NCBI GenBank assembly: GCA_020851785.1
Contig: JADZCC010000081.1
Coordinates: forward strand, 37,944 to 101,943
Direction: 5' to 3'
From: Anaerolineales bacterium
GTDB lineage: Bacteria > Chloroflexota > Anaerolineae > Anaerolineales > Villigracilaceae
DNA length: 64,000 nt
Shown: piece after piece, positions 25,006 through 33,703 of the stretch
Layout: every line of letters begins with the position of its first letter
Numbering within the stretch: the stretch's first letter is position 1
Translations under genes and position numbers: made by a program
Notes under the pieces: generated by a model
Database searches by the model: none
What the model was told of the DNA's origin: nothing
Seen by the model: only the letters and a program-made list of their open reading frames with translations

Positions 25006-26523
25006 ATGGCAGAATATAACTCGCTTGAAAAAATACGTTTGCAAAAACTGGAAGAACTGCGCGCCGAGGGCGTGGAGCCGTACCCCACGCGCGCCAGCCG
25101 CACCCACACCAGCGCCCAGGCAATTGTGGAATTTGAAGCGGGCGAAAAAGAAAACAAGGAAACCCAGGTGACGCTGGCCGGGCGGCTTCGCTCCATGCGC
25201 CCCAAGGGCAAACTCAGTTTCGCGCATATCGAAGACGGCGCGGGCAAAATTCAACTCTTCTTCCGCGTCAACGAAGTCGGCGAAGCGCGGCTGGAACTCT
25301 TCAATAAGATGTTCGACCTCGGCGATTTTATCTCCGCCACCGGTGTGATGATGCGCACCAAAGCCGGGGAAGTGACGCTTCAAGTCCACGACTTTAGCCT
25401 GCTGGCCAAATCCGTCACGCCGCTCCCCGCCGACAAAGATGTGACTCAAGCCGACGGCACAGTCGTCCGCTATGCCACGCTGGACGATCCTGAAATTCGC
25501 GCCCGCCAACGCTACGCCGATTTGGCCGTCAACCCCGAAGTGCGCGAGACCTTCCGTAAACGCGCCAAACTGGTCAAAGCCCTGCGCGCCTTTTTAGACG
25601 ATCACGATTTTCTCGAAGTCGAAACGCCCATCCTTCAGCCTTTGTATGGCGGCGCGGCCGCGCGGCCGTTCACCACGCATCACAACGAACTCGATCAGGA
25701 TATGTACCTGCGGATTTCGTTTGAGTTGTACCTCAAACGGCTTTTGGTTGGAAACCTGGAGCGCGTTTACGAAATTGGCCGCGACTTTCGCAATGAAGGC
25801 GTGTCCTTCAAACACAACCCGGAGTTTACTCAACTGGAATTTTATTGGGCCTACGCCGATTACCTGCAAGTGATGGAACTCACCGAACAAATGGTGGCCT
25901 ACGCCGCCGAGCAGGTGACTGGCTCCACTAAAGTGACGTTTGGCGAACATGAGTTGGACTTCAAGCCGCCCTGGCGCAGGCTGGAAATGCGCCAAGGCAT
26001 TTTGGAAGCCAGCGGAATTGACATTGCCGAACACGCCACCGCTGAAGCCTTGTTCAAAGCGATTAAGGCCAAACACCCCAACAAAACGCCAGACCCACAA
26101 GCCACACGCGGCAAAATGATTGACTTTTTGCTCGGCGAATTTCTTGAGCCAACCTTAATCCAGCCGACCTTCCTTTATAACTATCCGCGCGATATTTCCC
26201 CGCTGGCCAAATCCATCCCCGGCGACCCGCTCACTGTGGAACGCTTTGAAGGCTATGTCGCCGGTTTTGAATTGTGCAACGCTTTCACCGAGTTAAACGA
26301 CCCGCTCGATCAGGAACAACGCTTTTTGGAGATGGGCCGCGACTACGCCAACGACGAGGAAGAGAAACATCCGCTGGACGAAGATTACCTCCGCGCCATG
26401 CGCTATGGCATGCCGCCCAACGGCGGTTTTGGCATGGGCGTAGACCGGCTGGCGATGATGTTCCTGAACAAGCACTCCATTCGCGAAGTGCTCTTGTTCC
26501 CGGCTTTAAGAAAAGAAGAATAA
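25006..26523 (+). CDS. lysS: Lysyl-tRNA synthetase, class II
   Basis: A 505-residue class II synthetase. The N-terminal OB-fold (about 55-150, with LAGRLRSMRPKGKLSFAHIED) binds the anticodon. The catalytic domain carries motif 2 (YEIGRDFRNEGVSFKHNPEFTQ, given here in part) and motif 3 (GFGMGVDRLAMM). The amino-acid pocket elements YPRDISPLAKS and FELCNAFTELNDP are those of LysRS, not AspRS or AsnRS. AGGA precedes the ATG. It is a likely single gene, with a DUF3054 gene 34 bases downstream carrying its own -10 box. Confidence 0.97.
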   Translation: MAEYNSLEKIRLQKLEELRAEGVEPYPTRASRTHTSAQAIVEFEAGEKENKETQVTLAGRLRSMRPKGKLSFAHIEDGAGKIQLFFRVNEVGEARLELFNKMFDLGDFISATGVMMRTKAGEVTLQVHDFSLLAKSVTPLPADKDVTQADGTVVRYATLDDPEIRARQRYADLAVNPEVRETFRKRAKLVKALRAFLDDHDFLEVETPILQPLYGGAAARPFTTHHNELDQDMYLRISFELYLKRLLVGNLERVYEIGRDFRNEGVSFKHNPEFTQLEFYWAYADYLQVMELTEQMVAYAAEQVTGSTKVTFGEHELDFKPPWRRLEMRQGILEASGIDIAEHATAEALFKAIKAKHPNKTPDPQATRGKMIDFLLGEFLEPTLIQPTFLYNYPRDISPLAKSIPGDPLTVERFEGYVAGFELCNAFTELNDPLDQEQRFLEMGRDYANDEEEKHPLDEDYLRAMRYGMPPNGGFGMGVDRLAMMFLNKHSIREVLLFPALRKEE

Positions 26524-26545
26524 GCGTCTAAAAAATAGAACGCTT

Positions 26546-26551
26546 TATAAT
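26546..26551 (+). promoter_or_regulatory. -10 box predicting a leaderless mRNA
   Basis: TATAAT ends exactly six bases before the ATG of the DUF3054 gene at 26558. No Shine-Dalgarno is present. Confidence 0.5.
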
Positions 26552-26557
26552 TAACCT

Positions 26558-26938
26558 ATGAATAAAAAAACAACTTTGCTCTTCGGCGATGTCATTGTCA
26601 TCGCCATCGTCACGCTGATTGGTTTTGCCACGCACGACGAACTAAGCCTTCAATTTTTGGCGCGCATGGCGGCGATGTTTTTTCCGCTGGCGGGCGCCTG
26701 GATCATTTTGGGGTTTTGGCTAAATCTGTTTGAGCCGCAAAGCGCCGCCAACTTAAAAGCGCTTTGGAATGTTGCGCTGGCGACGCTCTTTGCCGTGCCT
26801 TTGGCGTTTCTTGTGCGCGGCTTGCTCTTAAACGGTATGCCCATCGTCCCGATTGTGGGCGTGGTCTTCATCGGCGTCACGGCCGTGGGCCTGCTCCTTT
26901 GGCGCTCCGTTTATTATTTGTACGTAAAGAATAAATAA
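26558..26938 (+). CDS. DUF3054 family membrane protein
   Basis: A 126-residue protein with four hydrophobic helices. GDVIVIAIVTLIGFATHDE at the N-terminus (an Asp in the first helix and a conserved His after it) and the W-containing second helix fit DUF3054, whose function is unknown. The -10 box TATAAT is six bases before the ATG with no ribosome site. The ECF sigma gene follows 67 bases later. Confidence 0.75.
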   Translation: MNKKTTLLFGDVIVIAIVTLIGFATHDELSLQFLARMAAMFFPLAGAWIILGFWLNLFEPQSAANLKALWNVALATLFAVPLAFLVRGLLLNGMPIVPIVGVVFIGVTAVGLLLWRSVYYLYVKNK

Positions 26939-27005
26939 GCGTAACTCCAAATTTCAAAATTGCGTCGCCTTTATTTTTGAAGAAGCCAACACGGCAGGAA
27001 GCATT

Positions 27006-27611
27006 ATGGACGAAGCGGTTCTTATCCACTCAGCGCAAAATGGCGATCTGGACGCCTTCAATACGCTCGTATTGCATTATCAAAGCCTGGTCTTCAACAC
27101 GGCCGTGCGCGTGCTGGGCGACGACGACCTCGCCGCCGACGCTTCGCAGGAAGCTTTTATCTCGGCCTTTCGCAGTCTCGCCACGTTTCGTGGCGGCTCT
27201 TTCAAAGCCTGGCTCATGCGCACCGTCACCAATGCCTGCTACGACGAATTGCGCCGTCAAAAACGCAAACCCACCACGCCGCTTGAACCCGAAACCGCCG
27301 AAGGCGATGAAGTCGATTCGCCCAAGTGGCTGGCCGACCCAAACCTGACGCCCGCGCAAAAACTTGAAGCCGACGAATTGGAACACGCCATTCAACATTG
27401 TTTGGACGCGCTCCCGCTTGAGTTTCGCACGGCGGTTGTGTTGGCTGATATTCAAGGACTCGATTACAGCGAAGTCGCCATCGCATCCAAAGTTCCATTG
27501 GGTACGGTTAAAAGCCGCGTGGCCCGCGCGCGCCTGCGTTTGCGCGAATGTCTGCGCGGCTTTGAGGAACTTTTGCCCTCTGCCTTTCGTCTGGAAAGCG
27601 AGGAAATTTAG
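27006..27611 (+). CDS. ECF-type RNA polymerase sigma factor
   Basis: A 201-residue sigma-70 family factor of the extracytoplasmic type. Region 2 (about 8-75) includes NTLVLHYQSLVFNTAVRVLG and the DASQEAFISAFRSL motif; region 4 (about 120-185) has LPLEFRTAVVLADIQGLDYSE and the helix-turn-helix VPLGTVKSRVARARLRLRE. The linker is acidic and Pro-rich. GGAAG lies before the ATG. The anti-sigma-like gene starts at the base after its stop, the usual cognate arrangement. Confidence 0.93.
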   Translation: MDEAVLIHSAQNGDLDAFNTLVLHYQSLVFNTAVRVLGDDDLAADASQEAFISAFRSLATFRGGSFKAWLMRTVTNACYDELRRQKRKPTTPLEPETAEGDEVDSPKWLADPNLTPAQKLEADELEHAIQHCLDALPLEFRTAVVLADIQGLDYSEVAIASKVPLGTVKSRVARARLRLRECLRGFEELLPSAFRLESEEI

Positions 27612-28301
27612 ATGAATGGATTTCGTGATCTTGAACAACTCTCCGCGGATTTAGATGGACAACTCGCTCCATCTGAATCTGCGCGCCTAAAATCACGCCT
27701 CCAATTGGACCCGGAACTGGCTGAGGCCTACGAAGACATGCGCCAGGCGAAGGGCATTTTGCAAAAACTGCCCGCCAGAAAAGCTCCAAGAAATTTCACG
27801 CTCACCAGAAAAATGGTGGGGCTTAAGCCGCCCTTGCCGCGGGTCTATCCCACTTTTAAATTTGCAACTACGTTTGCGACCATCCTGTTTGCAATTTCGC
27901 TTGTGGTGAATGGCTTGTCGGGCAGTCGCATGGCGTACAGCGCCGCTTCGGCTCCTGTCCCAGATGTTGGGCAGGGGGGCGGCGCGCCAGACGATTTGTT
28001 TACCATGCCAATGGCCGCGGCAACCGAAGCTCCGGCCGCGACGGATGCTCCAGCGACAGAAGCCGCCGCGCAACTCGCGCCGGAACTGGGCGTTGCTGAA
28101 TCTTCTGAACGGATCGTTGAAACGCCCACAGCGAAAGACGATGCGTCAGAATTGCAGAGTCAGGCTCAAGGTCCGCAAGAGCCGCGTGATTTTAGCATCC
28201 CCTTCATTTGGCAGGCTCTCTTAATCGCCGTAATCCTAATTGGCGGGCTGGCGCTTGGGTGGATGAATCAATCTGCAAAACGTAAATGGCGCAATGAATA
28301 A
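27612..28301 (+). CDS. Anti-sigma factor-like membrane protein
   Basis: A 229-residue protein. The cytosolic N-terminus (MNGFRDLEQLSADLDGQLAPSESARL) resembles anti-sigma N-terminal helices, without the HxxxCxxC zinc motif. One helix (about 80-98) leads to an Ala/Pro/Thr-rich linker and a second helix (FIWQALLIAVILIGGLALGW) near the C-terminus. It begins directly after the sigma stop with GAGGAAA in the sigma gene's end as ribosome site. A role as the regulator that holds the sigma factor at the membrane is inferred from context. Confidence 0.7.
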   Translation: MNGFRDLEQLSADLDGQLAPSESARLKSRLQLDPELAEAYEDMRQAKGILQKLPARKAPRNFTLTRKMVGLKPPLPRVYPTFKFATTFATILFAISLVVNGLSGSRMAYSAASAPVPDVGQGGGAPDDLFTMPMAAATEAPAATDAPATEAAAQLAPELGVAESSERIVETPTAKDDASELQSQAQGPQEPRDFSIPFIWQALLIAVILIGGLALGWMNQSAKRKWRNE

Positions 28302-28782
28302 ACTTGACCAAGTCAAGTTTTGTATGCGCTGTGGGGCGGCGGTAACACAGGTAGAAAAATTTGGCTCGCTTCGTCCCGTTTGCCCGGCCTGCGGCTGGGT
28401 TTGTTTTATAGACCCAAAAGTTGCGGCGGCGGTTGTCGTGGAAAAAGACGGCCGCGTTTTGTTGGTGCGGCGCGCCAATGAGCCGTATCGCGGTTTGTGG
28501 ACTTTACCGGCGGGTTTTATCAACGGCGGGGAAGACCCGGCGCAAGCGGCCATGCGCGAGTGTTTGGAAGAAACGGGGTTGTGCGTGGATGTGAAAGCTG
28601 TGATTGATGTGATTGCCGGGCGGGAACACTCGCGCGGTGCGGATTTTATTGTGATTTATCAGGCTGAAATTGTTTCTGGCGAATTGCTGGCGGCAGACGA
28701 CGCCGACGCGGCAGAGTGGTTCACGTATGACGCTTTGCCCCCTTTAGCTTTTACAGCGACGCAAAAAGTTTTGCGTAAATAA
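28294..28782 (+). CDS. Nudix hydrolase with N-terminal zinc ribbon
   Basis: A 162-residue Nudix protein. An N-terminal zinc ribbon has FCMRCGAAV and PVCPACGW, and the Nudix box reads GEDPAQAAMRECLEETGL (GX5EX7REUXEEXGU). Zinc-ribbon Nudix proteins are often NADH pyrophosphatase-like or ADP-ribose pyrophosphatases; the substrate is not clear. It overlaps the anti-sigma gene by eight bases, so it is in the same operon. A repeat element starts three bases after the stop. Confidence 0.9.
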   Translation: MNKLDQVKFCMRCGAAVTQVEKFGSLRPVCPACGWVCFIDPKVAAAVVVEKDGRVLLVRRANEPYRGLWTLPAGFINGGEDPAQAAMRECLEETGLCVDVKAVIDVIAGREHSRGADFIVIYQAEIVSGELLAADDADAAEWFTYDALPPLAFTATQKVLRK

Positions 28783-28784
28783 CT

Positions 28785-28921
28785 CACCTTACGCAATTTT
28801 GCGAAAATTCGTAAATTCTCCCTCACCCTAACCCTCTCCCAAAAGGAGAGGGGACTCCCTTCTCCCTTTGGGACGTGTGCCCGGAAGGGTAGAAGGGCTG
28901 GGGATGAGGGCGCGTAAGGTG
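28785..28921. repeat. MITE/REP-like structured repeat, copy 3
   Basis: A 137-bp copy with the same 10-bp termini CACCTTACGC / GCGTAAGGTG as copy 1, the CCCTCACCCTAACCCTCTCC core and the GGGACGTGTGCCC sub-block of copy 2. The left 60 bases match copy 1 nearly perfectly. It lies right after the Nudix stop. Confidence 0.85.
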
Positions 28922-28928
28922 ATGTAAT

Positions 28929-28970
28929 AAAAAACATCCCGCAGGTTTGAAAACCTGCGGGATGTTTTTT
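28929..28970. terminator. Bidirectional terminator between Nudix and clostripain genes
   Basis: A 20-bp perfect palindromic stem (28929-28948 with 28951-28970) around CATCCCGCAGG, A-run on one side and T-run on the other. Confidence 0.92.
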
Positions 28971-28976
28971 ATGTTT

Positions 28977-31139
28977 CTATTGCCCTTGATAGGTGATGAA
29001 CTCGTAGCTTTCTTTGATGTTGTTGTCAAAGTCTGAAGCGTAGAAGCCGATGGCGTATTCGCCGTCCACCGGATAGCGGGCCTCAAATTTGAAGCCTTGA
29101 TCACCCCAGGTGAACGTATCCGAACTGAGCGAGTAGTCGAAAGTGGAATTGTTGTTTTCGTCAAAATAATAGGATTTGACATAATCTACAAACGTATCGC
29201 CGATCTGCGGGGTGACGGCCACCGGCGTGGAGATGCCGTCGCCGTCAAAATCGGGCAGGGCGTACACGTGGAGCAGGTTGCCGTCCGGGTCGAAGGTCAG
29301 TTTGGCGTCGGTGGGCGCGCCGCCCACGGGCGTATATTGCCCGTACACGGAATAAGTGGAGACGCCGTTTGCGTCGCTGTATTCGTCCGGTTCAAACAAG
29401 GCAAAGGCTTCGGTTTGACCATCCGTCAGCACGAAGAGACTCGGCACCCATTCGTAAGAGACTTGAATGGGGCTGGCTCCATAGTCTGGCACGGTGGCGC
29501 CGCCCACGTTGCTGGTATTTTCAGCGAAGACGTAGGAGGTATCCGCCACCCAGTAGGCGTTGGCTTCAGGGTTGTAAAAATATAAAATGAAGTAGATGTA
29601 GGATGGATTGCCGGTGACGGTGGTGGTGAGCGTGACAGTTTCATCGCCGCTCAGTGAGGCATCGGAGAGTTGGATGGGCGCGATGGCCAGTTCCGATTTG
29701 CCCGGCGCGGCGATGGTGGCGGCGCGGTCTGGGGCGTAAGCCAGTCCATCTTGCGGAACGAAATCCTGACCGGTGTAATGGAAGGCGAGGAATTCATCCC
29801 ACGAAGATTGTTGTAAAAATGGGGAGGCGTTTGCGGCGTAGAGCGGGGAGGGTTGTTGAAATTCAGTCAGGTTATAAATGGCCGAAACTGGAAAGTAGAA
29901 GGAGATGCCGTTGGAACCTTCCATTTGCGCGCCGTGTTTTTCCGCAACCAGCGCCGAAGCGACGGCCTGAGTCAATTGATCGGCGGCTTGTTGGATGGCC
30001 GGGTCGTTGGTGGTGGCCATAATTTGCGCGAAGTTGACCAAATCAATGTATGGGGAGGGATCGTCTTCGCCAAAGATGCTGTAATAGCGGAGCGTATATT
30101 CGCGTCCTTGCGCCACCCAGGTTTGGTCTATGACCGAAAGCGTGGACGTAAACTGATTCATGGCCGCGATCACGTTGGGCATTTGTGCGCTATCAATGGC
30201 GCTTAATGTCGTTCCAGCTTCGATCTCGGCAATTTCAGCGGCGGTGGCGCTACGGGTTAAGATTGCGTCGTCCACAATGTAGGTGGAGACAATGGCGTTG
30301 GAGAGTCCGCGCCCGTCCATTGTCGTATCCTGCGCCAAACGTCCCAGCCAGGCCGCGTACGACCAGCCCGTGGCGGGGATCACTTCTTCCGAGGCAATCA
30401 TGTAGTTTGCATACGGGTAAAGCGAGCCGTACACTTCCACCATACCCATCAAACAGGCGTCGAAACCGATGATTTCAAATTTTTGGCCGTTCATTTGGGA
30501 CTGAACTTGTTGAATGGAATTGGTGATGTCGGACATGCCCAAAGAAGAGCCGGAACTTTTGTCCGAGTAGCCGCCCGTCCAGCCGCCGCCGTGATCGGAA
30601 AGGATCAGCGCGTATTTTTTGGCCGGATATTTTTGCATTGACCAGGTGATGAAATCCACCAGGGTTTGTGGGTTTCCCATGTCCGCTTCGCCGATGCTCT
30701 CGATGGCGGGCGAGGTGAGTTGCGTCAGGTCGTTATCCTGGGAGATTAAGAAGCGGCGCGTATCCGTCCAGTCGCCGTCGCCGCTAAACGCGCCCTGGGC
30801 GCGATCCAGTTGCACGACGACGTTCATTTGGGAATTTGAGCCGACCAATTCCATCTCGTTCACGTCGAACCAGATATCCTGCTCGAGGATGTCGTCGTCC
30901 GCATCCGCGTAGACCATAATCGTCCATTCCGGCAGGTTGGAGGTATCCGCTGGGACAAGGCCTTGCGACGGGTTGGTTGGATTGTTTGTCGAAGGGTCCA
31001 ATCCTGGCGAAGTGGTTCCGTTAATCAGCGTATCGCCATAAAAATATAAAAACACAACCGCGCAACAGACCATTGCCAGACAAACGACAATGACCCCGAT
31101 GAGGGCTGGTATCCCGTACTTTGAATATTTCGTAGTCAT
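28977..31139 (-). CDS. Clostripain family (C11) cysteine peptidase, membrane-anchored
   Basis: A 720-residue surface protease. An N-terminal helix (about 10-33) anchors it, a Pro/Asn/Thr-rich linker follows, and the C11 domain starts with WTIMVYADADDD. The catalytic dyad is His183 (LSDHGGGW) and Cys229 (GFDACLMGM). The C-terminal third (from about residue 480) has beta-rich repeats of unknown type, probably binding domains. C11 enzymes mature by self-cleavage and cut after Arg or Lys. It has a leader with AAGGAG before the ATG. Confidence 0.9.
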   Translation of the reverse strand: MTTKYSKYGIPALIGVIVVCLAMVCCAVVFLYFYGDTLINGTTSPGLDPSTNNPTNPSQGLVPADTSNLPEWTIMVYADADDDILEQDIWFDVNEMELVGSNSQMNVVVQLDRAQGAFSGDGDWTDTRRFLISQDNDLTQLTSPAIESIGEADMGNPQTLVDFITWSMQKYPAKKYALILSDHGGGWTGGYSDKSSGSSLGMSDITNSIQQVQSQMNGQKFEIIGFDACLMGMVEVYGSLYPYANYMIASEEVIPATGWSYAAWLGRLAQDTTMDGRGLSNAIVSTYIVDDAILTRSATAAEIAEIEAGTTLSAIDSAQMPNVIAAMNQFTSTLSVIDQTWVAQGREYTLRYYSIFGEDDPSPYIDLVNFAQIMATTNDPAIQQAADQLTQAVASALVAEKHGAQMEGSNGISFYFPVSAIYNLTEFQQPSPLYAANASPFLQQSSWDEFLAFHYTGQDFVPQDGLAYAPDRAATIAAPGKSELAIAPIQLSDASLSGDETVTLTTTVTGNPSYIYFILYFYNPEANAYWVADTSYVFAENTSNVGGATVPDYGASPIQVSYEWVPSLFVLTDGQTEAFALFEPDEYSDANGVSTYSVYGQYTPVGGAPTDAKLTFDPDGNLLHVYALPDFDGDGISTPVAVTPQIGDTFVDYVKSYYFDENNNSTFDYSLSSDTFTWGDQGFKFEARYPVDGEYAIGFYASDFDNNIKESYEFITYQGQ

Positions 31140-31295
31140 AATTAGCTCCTTTTCTAAACGGCGTGTGGCTTAAATCATAGCACGGCGCATGTCTGCTTGG
31201 CAAGCATCGCCAGTCGAAGTTTTATATGACTAAAGTACCTTTTCCGTTCGTCTATTTTGGTGTATCCTTGCGCCAATTGATAAGGAGAAGACCTG

Positions 31296-31994
31296 ATGAA
31301 ACCATATAAAGCTCTATTTTTGTTCGTCGTCATTATGGCTGTTGCAACCCTGGCCTGTGGACCGAATACGGCCGCCACTTCAACTTCTGTGCCGACCAAC
31401 CCGCCATTGGTTGTGGCAACCAACCCGCCGCCGGTTGTGCCAACCAACGCGCCCGTTAACCCGCCCGTTAACCCGCCAGCAAATAACAATAATCCGCCCG
31501 CCAACCCGCCCTCCACTGGTGGTTCTCAGGTTGTTCAGGACCAGAACAAATTATATCAATTTGAACTTTCCGGCGATTGGACGTACGAAGCCAGCGACCT
31601 CGGCAACGCCGTCTATTCAGACGTTTACATGTATGCGGATACCTGGCGCGCGCCTGATAAATCCGCTTTGATTGAAGGGATTGCCGGAACTTCTCAAGGT
31701 TTTGACTTCGACGGCACGACCAGCACGCGCGTTGCGCTGGACTTGCTGAACTATTACTATAGCTACACCGGCAAGGAAGGCGATATTAGAATCACAAAAA
31801 CTTCAACCGCCCAGGATGGTAGTACCCAATTTAACTGGGTTTCCAAAGGCGGCGATTACTCCGGCATTAGCTGGTTTGAAATTAGAGGCTCTCGGACGTT
31901 TTTGATGTGGACGGTGAACTGGTCCAACACGGCCGACCAAAGCCGAATCGATGAAGTTGATAACGCTGTTAACACCTATCAAGCCTTGCAATAA
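31296..31994 (+). CDS. Lipoprotein with Pro/Asn-rich linker, unknown function
   Basis: A 232-residue secreted lipoprotein. The signal ends in ATLACG (Cys21). A linker of about 60 residues rich in Pro, Asn, Val and Thr follows, then a C-terminal domain of about 155 residues with aromatic beta-strand patterns. Its end, WVSKGGDYSGISWFEIRG and the following helix, parallels the end of the lipoprotein at 32174. AAGGAG precedes the ATG. I do not recognise the family. It is separated from the clostripain gene by a divergent promoter region. Confidence 0.75.
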   Translation: MKPYKALFLFVVIMAVATLACGPNTAATSTSVPTNPPLVVATNPPPVVPTNAPVNPPVNPPANNNNPPANPPSTGGSQVVQDQNKLYQFELSGDWTYEASDLGNAVYSDVYMYADTWRAPDKSALIEGIAGTSQGFDFDGTTSTRVALDLLNYYYSYTGKEGDIRITKTSTAQDGSTQFNWVSKGGDYSGISWFEIRGSRTFLMWTVNWSNTADQSRIDEVDNAVNTYQALQ

Positions 31995-32018
31995 TAAATC
32001 GCTCTCCTTAAAAAAACG

Positions 32019-32058
32019 AACAAGCGGCCGGTTGTCAACAACGGGCCGCTTGTTTTTT
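32019..32058 (+). terminator. Terminator after the lipoprotein gene
   Basis: An 11-bp stem AACAAGCGGCC / GGCCGCTTGTT with an inner GGTTG/CAAC extension and a T-run. Confidence 0.88.
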
Positions 32059-32173
32059 AACCCAAAATTTCAAAAATATTAATTATGAAATTTTCATCCA
32101 TCTAACATGAAAATGCCATGCGCGCGAGGGAGGTTCTGAACTACCATAGCGATTACTTGTAGAGCGCATCGCC

Positions 32174-33262
32174 ATGCAATATCCAAAACTTTCCTTCCTG
32201 CCGTTAATCCTTCTCTCGTGGACGTTGGCCTGTAGCGGGCTACGTCCCACCCCGTCCGCGCAAGCCCGTCCTCTGGCTGAGAGAAGTTACTCTGTCAAAG
32301 AAGCCATGCTGGATTTGCCCCCTGCGACGGACTTGCACAGGCTGAAGACTTATCTTCATCCCACCGGCGGATTTTCTTATCAAGTCCCCGCTCAATGGAA
32401 GGTTGAAAACTCGGCGCTTGGCGTTATGGCGTATTCTCCAAACAGCGTTGTTTTTTCAGCTTACAAAGTTCAAACCGGCTATCGGCTATCCACCGCCTCT
32501 TTTTTGAACCTGGCCGCGAATATTGAAGAAGTAAACTACGCCCATCAGACGCACTATGATCAACTCTATCGGCGCGAAGATCTGCCTAATCGTTCTATTT
32601 TGATTGAGAAGACTTTGCAAGATCAACAGGGCGTGAAAAAAATAATCACCACTATTTATCGGCAGGTCAATCAGTCCGTCTATGTGATTGAAATTTCTGG
32701 CGACCGGGCGGAAGTTTTAGCCAACTCCGAATATGTGGACTTGTTCCAAAAGTTCAACGATTCAATTCAGGAGCAGGCTGAAAGCGTAGATTCCGCAACC
32801 TACGCCAGGACCTGGACGTTTTCCGAGCCGGACGACTTCTCCATGGATATTCCTCTGGGGTGGGAGGCCGTTACGGACGCTCCCGCAGAAAATATGACGC
32901 GCGTTCAATTGAGTTCCCCGGATCGGAATGCGATCATTGAACGAATATTTTGGGACTACGGACAGGAAGTTCGCTTACAGTTTGCCGCCCAATATGCCTT
33001 GAAGCTACTTCGAGAACAATACGCCAAAGATCAAGATGACCTGAAGGTGACTTCTGAAGTCATCCTTGACGTGGGTAAAAAAGAAAGAATTACCTGGGTC
33101 TCCCGTTTTGGCGGGTACGCTGGCGTGATTTATTTTGAAATCCGCGATCAGGAGCAAATCCTCATCCTCGCGCAAACTTGGAACCGGGTCTTTGAAGAGA
33201 TGTACGCGCCGGTGACGGACCGCTCGCTTCAATCTTTTATTTCGCTGGAGCCTGCCCCCTAA
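32174..33262 (+). CDS. Lipoprotein with two tandem copies of an uncharacterised domain
   Basis: A 362-residue lipoprotein with signal end WTLACS (Cys20). Two similar halves of about 150 residues follow: GGFSYQVPAQWKVE (about residue 74) and DDFSMDIPLGWEAV (about residue 227), each continuing to a similar helix. The second half ends in WVSRFGGYAGVIYFEIRDQ, matching the C-terminus of the protein at 31296. They are probably paralogues of one binding domain. The ribosome site is not obvious. Function unknown. Confidence 0.75.
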   Translation: MQYPKLSFLPLILLSWTLACSGLRPTPSAQARPLAERSYSVKEAMLDLPPATDLHRLKTYLHPTGGFSYQVPAQWKVENSALGVMAYSPNSVVFSAYKVQTGYRLSTASFLNLAANIEEVNYAHQTHYDQLYRREDLPNRSILIEKTLQDQQGVKKIITTIYRQVNQSVYVIEISGDRAEVLANSEYVDLFQKFNDSIQEQAESVDSATYARTWTFSEPDDFSMDIPLGWEAVTDAPAENMTRVQLSSPDRNAIIERIFWDYGQEVRLQFAAQYALKLLREQYAKDQDDLKVTSEVILDVGKKERITWVSRFGGYAGVIYFEIRDQEQILILAQTWNRVFEEMYAPVTDRSLQSFISLEPAP

Positions 33263-33273
33263 AACACGCTGAT

Positions 33274-33305
33274 AAAAATGCGCGGACATCGTCCGCGCAT
33301 TTTTT
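33274..33305. terminator. Bidirectional terminator between convergent genes
   Basis: A 14-bp perfect stem around TGCGCGGAC with an ATC loop, A-run on the left and T-run on the right. Ends both the lipoprotein (+) and the small membrane protein gene (-). Confidence 0.9.
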
Positions 33306-33672
33306 ATTTTCTATTTTCCCAAATTTTTACCGCTTCCTGAAAAAAGTCCTTTAATTGTTCGTTGGGCAGTTCATCCACGCTGGAGTATTTCTTTTCGTCC
33401 ACCCAAATTTCCAGCCCGCCATCTGGCGCGGTTCCCAAATCCAGTTTGAGGTTTTTTAACTGCGGGTTGGCGCTGACTTTGGCGCGTAGCAAATCTTCGA
33501 TCTGCTCGGCAAAGGGAGCGGCCTGCCGTTCGCCCTCCTCCGTTTTGAAGAGCGGCTTTTCCGGCCGGGCGTTCGCTTTCGTTTGATTTGATTTTAAGAA
33601 CATCCAAACCAAAAGCCCAACCGAAATTAAAATGACGACCAGACCTACGCTTAAAAGAGATGAGATAATCAT
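33304..33672 (-). CDS. Single-helix membrane protein, unknown function
   Basis: A 122-residue protein with one N-terminal helix (LLSVGLVVILISVGLLVWMF) and a cytosolic part of about 90 residues, charged, with QIEDLLRAKVSANPQLKNLKLDLG and a C-terminal helix. GGAGG lies five bases before the ATG. The start overlaps priA's upstream region, and the two share a palindromic -10 element. No family recognised. Confidence 0.65.
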   Translation of the reverse strand: MIISSLLSVGLVVILISVGLLVWMFLKSNQTKANARPEKPLFKTEEGERQAAPFAEQIEDLLRAKVSANPQLKNLKLDLGTAPDGGLEIWVDEKKYSSVDELPNEQLKDFFQEAVKIWENRK

Positions 33673-33689
33673 GTCAGCCTCCGAAAAAC

Positions 33690-33697
33690 ATTATAAT
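33690..33697. promoter_or_regulatory. Self-complementary -10 element serving two divergent genes
   Basis: ATTATAAT reads as TATAAT on both strands (33692-33697 on +, 33695-33690 on -). On the plus strand it ends six bases before the priA ATG at 33704; on the minus strand it lies 17 bases before the small membrane protein gene, which has a ribosome site. Confidence 0.55.
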
Positions 33698-33703
33698 CAA
33701 AAA

